DNA of 26,131 bases from Priapulus caudatus (lineage: Eukaryota; Priapulida; Priapulimorpha; Priapulimorphida; Priapulidae): the NCBI RefSeq assembly GCF_000485595.1, contig NW_014577875.1, positions 101,625 to 127,755 on the forward strand, read 5' to 3'. The position numbers and the translations under genes were made by a program. The notes beneath the pieces were generated by a model, which saw nothing but the letters and a program-made list of their open reading frames with translations, searched no databases and was not told the DNA's origin. Shown here in pieces: positions 22,101 through 26,131 of the stretch (position 1 is its first letter; every line of letters begins with the position of its first letter).

Positions 22101-24399
22101 ATATTTGTCTAGTGTACATCGTGTTGTCGTCAACGTATTAGCCAGCGAGCCGTGCAGCCGTGATTTACACGGTCAGGTTTGAAACTGCACGGCCAAAAAA
22201 TTTTTTTTTAATTTTACATTTTCCGGAGGAGGCCACCGTAACCCCCGCCCCCCAATGAGAGGGGGAGGACCCCCTCTCATACTCTACGGCGTTCATGAAG
22301 ATCGCTATGGCGGTCTTGGCTGAGACACAATAAAATTGAACTCCCAAATATTTTTTTTGCACTCCCACAATACTTATTCCTGGCTAATACCTTGGTCATC
22401 GTGCATGGTTCGTAGTGGCTGTAACACGTGACATGATACCGTTTCTTTCACCCTCGCAGGTCGCTTAGCAGCATAGACGTTGACAGCTCCGGCAACAGCT
22501 CTCCCGAACACATGGGCGGAACGTGCCGCGTCGACGCCAGCTCAACCTCTGACAGCATCAGCAGCATCGACGTCGCCTCGGCAACGAAGCAGCAGCAGGT
22601 GGCAGAGGCAGAGCCACCTAGCAGGAAGAGGCGGCAGAGAAGAGGGACCAGTATGAGCAAGGCAGCGAAACCGAAACCAAAACCGGGAGGTGAGCGTCAG
22701 ACGTGGATTGTCGTTGTTGTTGTTGTTGTTATTGTTGTTGTTGTTGTTATCATCGTCATTGTCGTTGCTATTGGTGCAGATCTGCTCAGTAAGAACTGTG
22801 CAGCTTCACCTTTCTCACATGCAGTCACTACAGTCGTCTCAACGTCAATTTCATTGTGTTTTTGCACACCAGGGGGCACTGACAGCGAGGATGGAATGGC
22901 TGAGGACAACAGTCAGTCGTCTAGTCAGCCGGACGTAGGAAGCCCATCTCAGGACCCCCGCCACAAGCTTCCCATCGTACCGCCGCCCGACCGCCAGCCC
23001 AAGTGGAACTTCTGTGCTAGTGAGTGCATTACCGTAATGTTTGACGTAGTTTCGGTAATGATACTATTATAATATAATATAATTTATTGTTGAACGCTCG
23101 TAGCGTAAACCCGTAAAAATATACCAAAAGTTGAGGTGGAAGGCATGTGAAAGTCCCCAGGGTTCGTAGCAGGTCTTCCAAAGTCTTATAAGTACTTATT
23201 TTGCCAAGAATAAAATAAGGGCCCTTATTAGTACTTATTTTTGGTGAAATCTTAGAAAAGTACTTAATAGTCCTTATTTTTTGCCAAAGGACCATTTTTC
23301 AACATTTTGTGTGTTGAATTTCAGCGAAATCTGCTGTGCAATTTATATAAATATTATTAGTGTACTTTAATAGTCGGTGATCTATCAGAAATCGCGTAAA
23401 AAAGTCTTATTTTGGCCTCCAGAAAGGGTCTTATAAGTCCTAATTTCAACATGTGTCTTACTACTATGAACCCTGGTCCCCTAGCAAAGTGGGTGGCCTG
23501 TTTTTATATTAAAAGTGTCCATAGTCAACAATTTTGTTGGCTTTAAAATTCACGTCGAAACAAATGATTATTCGCGGTAAAATCATTAGAACCAATACGT
23601 ATTCGTGTTATGTCAGTATTGTTTATCGCTGATCCAGTGCGCTACTGTCGTGTAAAAACTGTAGCGACATATTTAAGATGCGGCAGACTTGCACGGATAT
23701 TGCTACAACATGCTGTATTGCTGCAGTGCTATATGTTGTATGAGGATGTTGCGGCTGTGTGTCGTATAAGGATGTTGATACAACATGTTGTATGAGGATG
23801 TTGCGGCTGCATGTCGTATAAGGATGTTGATACAACATGTTGTATGAGGATGTTGCCGCTGCTGCTGCATGAATTCTCGGTCACGTGTCGCCGTGTCTCT
23901 CGCTTGCAGTCGACTCGAGCCTCGAGGGAGAGGAGCGAATCAACTTCCTGCAGGAGCAGCTACAAGAGCTGCGCCGCGTCTACATGTCTCTCAAGTCAGA
24001 GGTCGCCTGCATCGACAGACGACGGAAACGACTGCGCAAGAAGGAGAGGGAAGGTGAGAGAGCTAATGCGAGAAAGGAACATTGAAGCTCGACGATATTC
24101 CAAGATGAAGCGTTCGTTGAAGAGATGAATTCTGAAAGAGATGTTCGTACGTTTTGCTGACTGAAACAGTCACTAAGAGCAATAGCCTTGCAGAATTATA
24201 AAAACTTATCGCTGCAGTTCTTGTAAATTATACATCCAGGTCAGTGAAACGGATATTAACTGTGTGAACTGTAACTGTTGATAATGAAATGACGTCGTCC
24301 TGTTCCTATGCGTCGCTGACTGAAGCCATTTCTTCATCTTCCGCAGCCTCCGCATCAACGTCGCAGATGCAGATGCCTGTTACCGTGGAGACAACGTAA
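7996..24399 (+). CDS. ARID4: ARID4-family chromatin protein, 25 exons (5' end incomplete)
   Basis: Spliced gene model built from translations and GT-AG sites. Joined exons give about 1,700 residues. Numbering from the first visible residue: Tudor region about 8-118, RBB1NT/PWWP-like about 178-245, ARID about 305-400, K/E-rich linker, chromo barrel about 640-700, AT-hook-like KRGRPP after about 725, a giant low-complexity exon 20, Ser-rich segments, and the C-terminal module [20 protein letters not shown] followed by [13 protein letters not shown]. This order and many local stretches match vertebrate ARID4A/ARID4B closely. Family knowledge: nuclear protein, subunit of SIN3-HDAC corepressors; the Tudor and ARID regions bind DNA and the chromo barrel binds methylated histone tails. 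Odd points: no in-frame ATG in the first visible exon, one reading-frame break in exon 20 (20236-20400), no LxCxE retinoblastoma-binding motif seen. Confidence is high for identity and lower for the exact ends. Confidence 0.95.
8195..8640. repeat. Degenerate minisatellite in intron 1
   Basis: Many imperfect copies of a roughly 20-base unit of the type cttccctcagcatcccttag. Units vary in length and sequence. It lies directly after the exon 1 donor. Confidence 0.75.
9459..9552 (+). CDS. ARID4: ARID4 exon 2: Tudor region, middle
   Basis: 94 nt, phase 0 to 1. It starts after attgccag and ends at the strong donor gtaagt at 9553. It encodes [20 protein letters not shown], then [11 protein letters not shown], matching the ARID4A stretch VGAIVETR...ISKLTDASWYTV. 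A second copy of this exon end and donor lies 63 bp downstream (see the tandem repeat entry). Confidence 0.93.
9537..9648 (+). repeat. 63-bp-offset tandem duplication carrying a splice donor copy
   Basis: Sequence 9537-9585, which spans the last bases of exon 2 and its gtaagt donor, recurs at 9600-9648 with one change at the exon/intron junction (gtaggtaag against gtaagtaag). The same arrangement is recognisable in the corrupted copy around 445-560. Use of the downstream donor would read into a TAA just after the normal junction. Confidence 0.85.
9735..9814 (+). CDS. ARID4: ARID4 exon 3: Tudor region, C-terminal part
   Basis: 80 nt, phase 1 to 0. It encodes [20 protein letters not shown], then KHFHKSE, almost identical to the ARID4A stretch [20 protein letters not shown]. 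The acceptor is ttgcag and the donor gtaggg. The DDGDE signature is the most diagnostic piece of the Tudor module. Confidence 0.95.
9836..9960. repeat. CAA/AAC-rich microsatellite in intron 3
   Basis: Imperfect aac/aat/cag triplets following the exon 3 donor. It is present, with added bases, at about 800-960. Confidence 0.85.
10159..10256 (+). CDS. ARID4: ARID4 exon 4: linker after Tudor with basic NLS-like cluster
   Basis: 98 nt, phase 0 to 2. It encodes [20 protein letters not shown] followed by [12 protein letters not shown]. It matches ARID4A [20 protein letters not shown]. The KKSRKRRR run is a plausible nuclear localisation signal. The acceptor is gttgcag and the donor gtatgt. Confidence 0.94.
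10262..10493. repeat. GATGAT-rich repeat filling intron 4
   Basis: Imperfect gat/gac triplets between exons 4 and 5. The intron is almost wholly this repeat, so the open frame there is an artefact. A corrupted counterpart lies at about 1380-1620. Confidence 0.85.
10496..10723 (+). CDS. ARID4: ARID4 exon 5: acidic Ser patch and RBB1NT/PWWP-like domain
   Basis: 228 nt, phase 2 to 2. It opens with [16 protein letters not shown], a likely phospho-acceptor acidic patch. It continues with [40 protein letters not shown] and [12 protein letters not shown]. This corresponds to ARID4A [20 protein letters not shown] and CLVRSFIDSKFY, i.e. the RBB1NT region. The acceptor ttcag is followed by cagcag, so NAGNAG use could add or drop one Ser codon. 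The donor is gtgagt. Confidence 0.94.
10740..10930. repeat. AT-rich repeat, taatatata-like units
   Basis: Degenerate tandem units around gtaatatataa and aatataatctacg in intron 5. The counterpart is at about 1885-2070. Confidence 0.7.
11093..11433. mobile_element. hAT-type MITE in intron 5
   Basis: Starts cagggtgcgaaattaac and ends gttaatttctacccctg, which form imperfect terminal inverted repeats of the CAGGGG...GAAATTAAC kind seen in hAT non-autonomous elements. Directly flanking caatat at 11087-11092 and 11434-11439 looks like a 6-base remnant of a target duplication (hAT normally makes 8). Length is 341 bp with no coding capacity. Internally gactccctgattt-like units repeat near both ends. 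The corrupted copy carries it at 2248-2569. Confidence 0.72.
11609..11646 (+). repeat. Echo of the 3' end of exon 5
   Basis: The stretch gtgcactccttcaaagacgg and the bases after it resemble the last 30 bases of exon 5 plus its donor (gtgcgctcattcaaggacgg). It would encode VHSFKDGK where exon 5 encodes VRSFKDGK. Two of the differences are at silent third positions. It is followed by tgatgagtg where exon 5 has tagtgagtg, so the donor appears lost. The corrupted copy has it at about 2751-2785. Confidence 0.6.
11711..11790 (+). CDS. ARID4: ARID4 exon 6: RBB1NT end and linker
   Basis: 80 nt, phase 2 to 1. Joined to exon 5 it reads [20 protein letters not shown], then DSSGMKQ. This lines up with ARID4A [20 protein letters not shown]...GLQKA. 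The acceptor is cacttcag. The donor gtagcg is weaker than the others. The exon has no ATG and is short, so it was found by phase matching with its neighbours. Confidence 0.88.
12040..12161 (+). CDS. ARID4: ARID4 exon 7: linker before ARID
   Basis: 122 nt, phase 1 to 0. It encodes [20 protein letters not shown], then [21 protein letters not shown]. It matches ARID4A [20 protein letters not shown] followed by an acidic Ser run. The acceptor is ccttacag and the donor gtacgt. Confidence 0.93.
12320..12756. mobile_element. Inverted-repeat element, MITE-like, in intron 7
   Basis: A 13-base perfect inverted pair gtttcacgaagcg (12385-12397) and cgcttcgtgaaac (12742-12754), with a further direct copy tttcacgaagcg at 12322-12333. 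The arms continue imperfectly into ttaatta/taatcatgatta-rich sequence. AT-rich and without coding capacity. Target duplication not resolved. The corrupted copy holds it at about 3490-3955. Confidence 0.6.
13249..13321 (+). CDS. ARID4: ARID4 exon 8: start of ARID domain
   Basis: 73 nt, phase 0 to 1. It encodes [20 protein letters not shown], then MDER, matching ARID4A PEERDNFLQQLYKFMEDRG. This is helix 1 of the ARID fold. The acceptor is cttgcag and the donor gtaaat. Confidence 0.95.
13637..13734 (+). CDS. ARID4: ARID4 exon 9: ARID core
   Basis: 98 nt, phase 1 to 0. With the preceding G it encodes [20 protein letters not shown], then [13 protein letters not shown]. It is nearly the same as ARID4[21 protein letters not shown]. 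It covers the ARID loop and helices that pack against DNA. The acceptor is ctgcag and the donor gtgagg. Confidence 0.96.
14030..14127 (+). CDS. ARID4: ARID4 exon 10: ARID domain, third quarter
   Basis: 98 nt, phase 0 to 2. It encodes [20 protein letters not shown], then [13 protein letters not shown]. It corresponds to ARID4A AVWKQIYMDLGI...NVKTAYRKY. The K/W-rich helix fits a DNA-contacting role. The donor is gtaatc. Confidence 0.94.
14476..14800. repeat. CT-rich pyrimidine microsatellite in intron 10
   Basis: About 325 bases of nearly pure ctctct with cccc and tttt interruptions. It ends about 55 bases before the exon 11 acceptor. It gives long Ser/Leu open frames that are not genes. Confidence 0.95.
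14857..15034 (+). CDS. ARID4: ARID4 exon 11: end of ARID and basic linker
   Basis: 178 nt, phase 2 to 0. It encodes [20 protein letters not shown], the last ARID helix (human KYLYGFEEYCR). A Gly/Arg/Ser segment follows, then the K/E/A run [13 protein letters not shown]. The acceptor ttgcag sits about 40 bases after a 300-base pyrimidine tract. The donor is gtaggc. Confidence 0.93.
15040..15320. repeat. GGTC-rich minisatellite in intron 11
   Basis: Irregular units such as gcaaggtcgtggcagcaagg and aacgtcacaggtcatgggtg repeat for about 280 bases directly after the exon 11 donor. Confidence 0.85.
15565..15810 (+). CDS. ARID4: ARID4 exon 12: K/E/T-rich linker
   Basis: 82 codons, phase 0 to 0. 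It encodes a highly charged low-complexity stretch (for example [16 protein letters not shown] and [20 protein letters not shown]) with repeated KxTPxGKE-like units. It takes the place of the acidic/basic linker between ARID and chromo barrel in vertebrate ARID4 and is probably disordered. The acceptor is gttttag and the donor gtgtgt. Confidence 0.88.
15986..16081 (+). CDS. ARID4: ARID4 exon 13: K/E-rich linker ending in TPRRR
   Basis: 32 codons, phase 0 to 0. It encodes [20 protein letters not shown], then [12 protein letters not shown]. The ending resembles ELKSPRGRRR of human ARID4A. The acceptor is tgtacag and the donor gtacgt. Confidence 0.88.
16127..16257. repeat. 29-bp minisatellite in intron 13
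   Basis: The core actttacataccttacctca recurs at exact 29-base spacing (16141, 16170, 16199, 16228), about four copies. Confidence 0.95.
16290..16480 (+). CDS. ARID4: ARID4 exon 14: charged linker
   Basis: 191 nt, phase 0 to 2. It encodes [20 protein letters not shown], then a K/E/R/G-rich run ending KAAGEAT. There is no recognised domain; phase fits both neighbours exactly. The acceptor is gcgcag and the donor gtgagt. A 29-bp minisatellite fills most of the intron just upstream. Confidence 0.85.
16739..16859 (+). CDS. ARID4: ARID4 exon 15: chromo barrel, first strands
   Basis: 121 nt, phase 2 to 0. After an acidic/Ser lead-in it encodes [20 protein letters not shown], then YEAK. It matches ARID4A [20 protein letters not shown]. 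The acceptor is cccgtag and the donor gtatga. Confidence 0.94.
17106..17173 (+). CDS. ARID4: ARID4 exon 16: chromo barrel, middle
   Basis: 68 nt, phase 0 to 2. It encodes [20 protein letters not shown], then NFR, matching ARID4A VLYLVHYYGWNVR. The Y/H/Y/W aromatic residues are where the methyl-lysine cage of this family lies. The acceptor is ttgcag and the donor gtgcgt. Confidence 0.95.
17180..17250. repeat. GTT-rich microsatellite in intron 16
   Basis: Imperfect gtt/gtc triplets directly after the exon 16 donor. It gives a Val-rich artefactual frame. Confidence 0.75.
17608..17728 (+). CDS. ARID4: ARID4 exon 17: chromo barrel end and basic NLS-like tail
   Basis: 121 nt, phase 2 to 0. Joined to exon 16 it reads [19 protein letters not shown], matching ARID4[15 protein letters not shown]. 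It continues with [18 protein letters not shown], a strong nuclear-localisation-like cluster. The donor is gtgagc. Confidence 0.95.
18165..18414 (+). CDS. ARID4: ARID4 exon 18: AT-hook-like motif and Ser-rich segment
   Basis: 250 nt, phase 0 to 1. It encodes [20 protein letters not shown], where RGRP is the core of an AT-hook; ARID4A has SKRGRPPLKS at the same place. The unit [20 protein letters not shown] contains a duplicated RSVTPS, a plausible proline-directed phosphorylation site. The acceptor is cccgcag and the donor gtgaga. Confidence 0.92.
18535..18770. repeat. GT-rich repeat in intron 18
   Basis: Degenerate gtgtgagtgagtgtg units with interspersed gcatgcgcatgtgcatgc. Confidence 0.85.
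18812..18883 (+). CDS. ARID4: ARID4 exon 19: short basic/Ser exon
   Basis: 72 nt, phase 1 to 1. It encodes [20 protein letters not shown], then SYDN. There is no recognised domain. It was found from the acceptor cttcacag, the donor gtaagt and exact phase agreement with exons 18 and 20. Confidence 0.82.
19108..19255. repeat. CTT microsatellite and pyrimidine tract before exon 20
   Basis: About 11 ctt triplets followed by mixed ct/cctc sequence, ending just before the exon 20 acceptor cacag at 19274. Confidence 0.9.
19275..21069 (+). CDS. ARID4: ARID4 exon 20: giant K/E/A/P-rich low-complexity exon with internal frame break
   Basis: It starts in phase after cacag ([20 protein letters not shown]) and stays open to 20467. 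It is very rich in Lys, Glu, Ala, Arg and Pro (for example [18 protein letters not shown]). From 20236 a second frame is open and continues to the donor gtgagt at 21070, encoding [20 protein letters not shown], then [11 protein letters not shown] and further K/E/A/S-rich sequence with [11 protein letters not shown]. The second frame matches the phase of exon 21, so the protein must change frame between 20236 and about 20400. Either one base is missing, two are extra, or there is a short intron; 20237-20322 would restore frame but has a weak donor, gtcaca. The [18 protein letters not shown] stretch is helical and looks conserved in character. The rest is probably disordered. The long antisense frames here are composition artefacts. 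Confidence 0.85.
21278..21555 (+). CDS. ARID4: ARID4 exon 21: Ser/Thr/Pro-rich segment
   Basis: 278 nt, phase 0 to 2. It encodes [20 protein letters not shown]; human ARID4A has CSIIVQERESREK in a comparable position. Later comes [20 protein letters not shown], with clustered TP/SP sites likely to be phosphorylated. The acceptor is ttcgcag and the donor gtaggg. Confidence 0.9.
21643..21890. repeat. 36-bp minisatellite in intron 21
   Basis: About seven copies of a 36-base unit beginning ggcatctctttgccagcatt and ending cttcctgcatcct. Spacing is 36 (for example 21643 to 21679). Later copies diverge (ggtatctttttgttagcatt). Because 36 is a multiple of three, both strands show long repetitive open frames; these are artefacts. 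Confidence 0.95.
22145..22370. other. Possible mobile-element fragment with GC hairpin
   Basis: Contains the short palindrome ccgtgatttacacgg, a homopolymer A/T junction, and a hairpin gagagggggaggaccccctctc-like segment in otherwise ordinary intron sequence. It resembles pieces of dispersed repeats, but the family was not identified and no ends were defined. Confidence 0.3.
22460..22689 (+). CDS. ARID4: ARID4 exon 22: Ser-rich segment and bipartite basic cluster
   Basis: 230 nt, phase 2 to 1. It encodes [20 protein letters not shown], then a second SSIDV ([16 protein letters not shown]), i.e. a short internal repeat. It ends with [23 protein letters not shown]-like and reminiscent of the KKQKRTPKRTSAAAK region of ARID4A. 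The donor is gtgagc. Confidence 0.9.
22705..22765. repeat. GTT microsatellite in intron 22
   Basis: gtt repeats with att and gtc interruptions directly after the exon 22 donor. Confidence 0.85.
22873..23019 (+). CDS. ARID4: ARID4 exon 23: acidic Ser segment and PKW motif
   Basis: 147 nt, phase 1 to 1. It encodes [20 protein letters not shown], then [19 protein letters not shown]. The PKWNF ending matches YKWSFQL just before the C-terminal module of ARID4A. The acceptor is cacaccag and the donor gtgagt. Confidence 0.92.
23158..23475. mobile_element. hAT-like MITE in intron 23
   Basis: Begins cagggttcgtagcagg and ends ctactatgaaccctg, imperfect terminal inverted repeats. The element is flanked directly on both sides by gtccc (23153-23157 and 23476-23480). 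Length is 318 bp. The interior repeats agtcttataagtacttattt-like units, known from short non-autonomous DNA transposons with CAGGGTTCGTA ends. No coding capacity. Family is assigned by the ends only. Confidence 0.7.
23735..23856. repeat. 52-bp tandem repeat with a 16-bp palindrome
   Basis: ttgtatgaggatgttgcggc recurs at 52-base spacing (23737, 23789, partly 23841). Each full unit ends in the perfect palindrome atacaacatgttgtat (23778-23793 and 23830-23845). It lies about 50 bases upstream of the exon 24 acceptor. Confidence 0.92.
23910..24053 (+). CDS. ARID4: ARID4 exon 24: conserved C-terminal coiled-coil/basic module
   Basis: 144 nt, phase 1 to 1. It encodes [20 protein letters not shown], then [20 protein letters not shown]. 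It matches human [20 protein letters not shown], then [20 protein letters not shown] almost residue for residue. This is the most conserved stretch outside the domains and is diagnostic of ARID4. The acceptor is cttgcag and the donor gtgaga. Confidence 0.97.
24347..24399 (+). CDS. ARID4: ARID4 exon 25: C-terminal tail and stop
   Basis: 53 nt. It encodes [17 protein letters not shown], then TAA at 24397-24399. The acceptor is ttccgcag. The phase agrees with exon 24. The human tail is also short and Ser-rich but not alignable, so the exon rests on splice-site quality and phase. Confidence 0.82.
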
Positions 24400-25730
24400 C
24401 GGCTTCACACGTCCCTCACCACACCTCGCACCAACCCACCGCTGACAAGGGAGCGATAGAGGGAGAGACACAGAGAGAGAGAGAGAGAGAGAGAGAAAAA
24501 GCGAGAGGCAGATAGAGAGGGAGAGAGAGAGAGTGTGTGTGACAGATAGAGAGAGAGAGCGAGAGAAAGAGAGCGAGCAAGCGAGAAAGAGAGAGAGAGT
24601 CTGTTTTCTCTTATATATAAACATATATATATGTAAGTGTGTGAGTGCGTGAATGCCTGAGTGTGTGCGGGTGTATTGTATGTGTTAGTCTGAGCGTGCG
24701 TGTTTGTGCATGTATATTTGTCTGACCTGTGACTCATTATAGAGGCAGACGTAACTTAAGTTTATTCGATCGATGCGCCCAGTAACAAGAGAACGTGTTG
24801 CTAGCGCGGCATTAGTACATCTAGTAGCGTTCTTCCCTATCTGTCGTGCCATCAGCGACTGTGTGCGTCGCACGTGCGCGCGTAGAATTATCCGTAGCCA
24901 TGCCATTGTATATTGCGCGTCGGTTTCCGTGCGCAGGGGACGCCACCTGCTTGCAGCATGAGCCGTCATTGTCCCCGCGCTGCGTTCGATATTACCGGAC
25001 AGCTCGCGGATCGCTGGGCCAGCGACGCGCGGTCGCCGCCATGACAACGTTCGAGCTGCCGCCAGGGGGAGGCACCGGTTGCCCTCCCCGGGAGAAGCCA
25101 TTTTGTGGCAGCTTGTTGAGAGATTGGAGGGCTGAGGAGAAGGCGCGGCTCGAAGCGTGGCCACGGCGTGCGACCGCGTGGCGCCATCTACGCCCGATCG
25201 TTGTTATTTATTACGAGAATGTTTATCGATGAAAGTATTTTAAATGAGGACTTTATAGTCGTAGTGGGACTCGCAGTGCCATGTACGTATGCAAGGTTTT
25301 ACTAACAGAACGGTTAACCCTGGTTCGCTGGGTCGTTGGATCACACCCGAGCAATTTCGCCTCGAGGCTAGTTATCACTGATCCGCCGCACCGCGTCGTA
25401 AAAACTGGGATTTATTTTTTCGTACGTTTTTTTAAGAAACGGTGCGTATCGTATAGGGACCAGGTTGTGTGTACGTGGGTGCGTGCACGCGCTTGCACGT
25501 TTGTTTCACGTTGTGAAGTGACGCGGGGAAAGGGGGGGTGGGGTGTTTGTACGGTTTTCAAGGTAGTCGAGAGCTTGGAATCGCATAATCCTTTGCCCTT
25601 CTCTTTCTTCTACCCTTTTCTTTCCATCCCCTCCATCTCCTCCTCCCCCTCCTTTCCACATCCCCAGCCGATGGTGCACCATAGAATACGCACAGCCGTG
25701 ACTCCACAGAGTTACTATTACATTCCATTA
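24400..25730 (+). other. Presumed 3' UTR and downstream sequence
   Basis: Begins after the TAA of the ARID4 gene. It holds an AG microsatellite at 24460-24600 and a GT-rich patch at 24526-24540 and 24640-24720. I saw no AATAAA signal, so the poly(A) site is not placed. Short open frames in 24846-25232 show no recognisable protein. Confidence 0.45.
24460..24600. repeat. AG microsatellite in presumed 3' UTR
   Basis: gagaga runs with short interruptions and an internal gtgtgtgtg. It starts about 60 bases after the stop codon. Confidence 0.93.
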
Positions 25731-25734
25731 TTCT

Positions 25735-26131
25735 CCCCCATCTCTCCCTCTCCCCCTCTATCTCCCTCTCCGCGTCACACTCTCTTTCTACTTCTTTCTC
25801 TCTCTCTCTCTCTCTCGCGCTCTCTCTCTCTCCTTTCTCTCGCTGCGCGTCTCTCTCTTCGCTTTTCTCTCCCTCTTTCTCCCTTCTCCTCTCTCTCTTC
25901 TCTCTCTCTCTCTCTCGATCTCTCTCTTCTCTCTCTTTCTCGCGCGCTCTCTCATCTTCCTTCTCTCGCTCTTCTTCTCCTCTCTCTTCTCCGATCTCTC
26001 TCTCTCTCTCTCTGCTCTGCTCTTCTCCTCTCTCTCGTCTCTCTCTTCCTTATCTGCTCCCTCCTTTCTCGCTCTCTCGTCTCTCTCTCTCCTCTCCCTC
26101 TCTCTTCTCTCGTCCTCTCTTCTCTCATCTC
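25735..26131. repeat. CT-rich pyrimidine tract running off the window
   Basis: About 400 bases of tctctc with ttc, cgc and gatc interruptions to the last base of the window. It is likely to be a place where an assembly stops or is uncertain. Confidence 0.93.

Noticed and set aside
21621-22133. Repetitive minus-strand open frames ([11 protein letters not shown] units) and plus-strand [12 protein letters not shown] units
   Set aside because: Both are translations of the 36-bp minisatellite inside intron 21.
24846-25232. Possible neighbouring gene after the ARID4 stop
   Set aside because: Frames overlap on both strands, are Arg-rich from GC composition and resemble nothing I know.

Overview
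The window is metazoan nuclear DNA. It has GT-AG introns with phase-consistent exon joins, large repeat-filled introns and non-autonomous DNA transposons. Almost all of it belongs to one plus-strand gene. That gene encodes an ARID4-family chromatin protein (vertebrate ARID4A/RBBP1 and ARID4B; insect hat-trick), a component of SIN3-HDAC corepressor complexes. I assembled 25 coding exons from 7996 to 24399 by reading splice sites and translations. All 24 introns are GT-AG and every junction keeps frame; the one break found is inside exon 20. The conserved order of the family is present: N-terminal Tudor region, RBB1NT/PWWP-like region, ARID DNA-binding domain, chromo barrel, AT-hook-like motif, and the C-terminal basic coiled-coil module. 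Exon 20 is a very large, low-complexity K/E/A/P-rich insertion that makes the product about 1,700 residues, longer than human ARID4A (about 1,250). I cannot name the species; gene content and intron-rich structure fit a non-vertebrate animal.

Layout. 1 to about 5930: a second, badly corrupted copy of the part of the same gene that lies at about 9145-14215 (exons 2-10 with their introns). It is collinear but peppered with small insertions in exons and introns alike. It lies upstream of exon 1, which makes no sense for a functional gene, and looks more like uncorrected single-read sequence placed by assembly or gap filling than a natural pseudogene. 5930-7995: non-coding sequence with an AGC/AGT repeat and AT-rich tracts. 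7996-14127: exons 1-10 (Tudor, RBB1NT, most of ARID). 14128-17728: exons 11-17 (end of ARID, K/E-rich linker, chromo barrel). 17729-24399: exons 18-25 (AT-hook, giant exon 20, Ser-rich segments, C-terminal module, stop). 24400-26131: presumed 3' UTR and downstream sequence with AG and CT microsatellites; no second gene is recognisable.

The introns hold two hAT-type MITEs with terminal inverted repeats and target duplications (11093-11433 and 23158-23475), one further inverted-repeat element (about 12320-12756), several minisatellites (29, 36 and 52 bp units), a 63-bp tandem duplication that copies a splice donor, and a decayed echo of the 3' end of exon 5. The ATG-bearing first exon and promoter were not found. 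I saw no prokaryotic-type system, CRISPR array, tRNA or rRNA.
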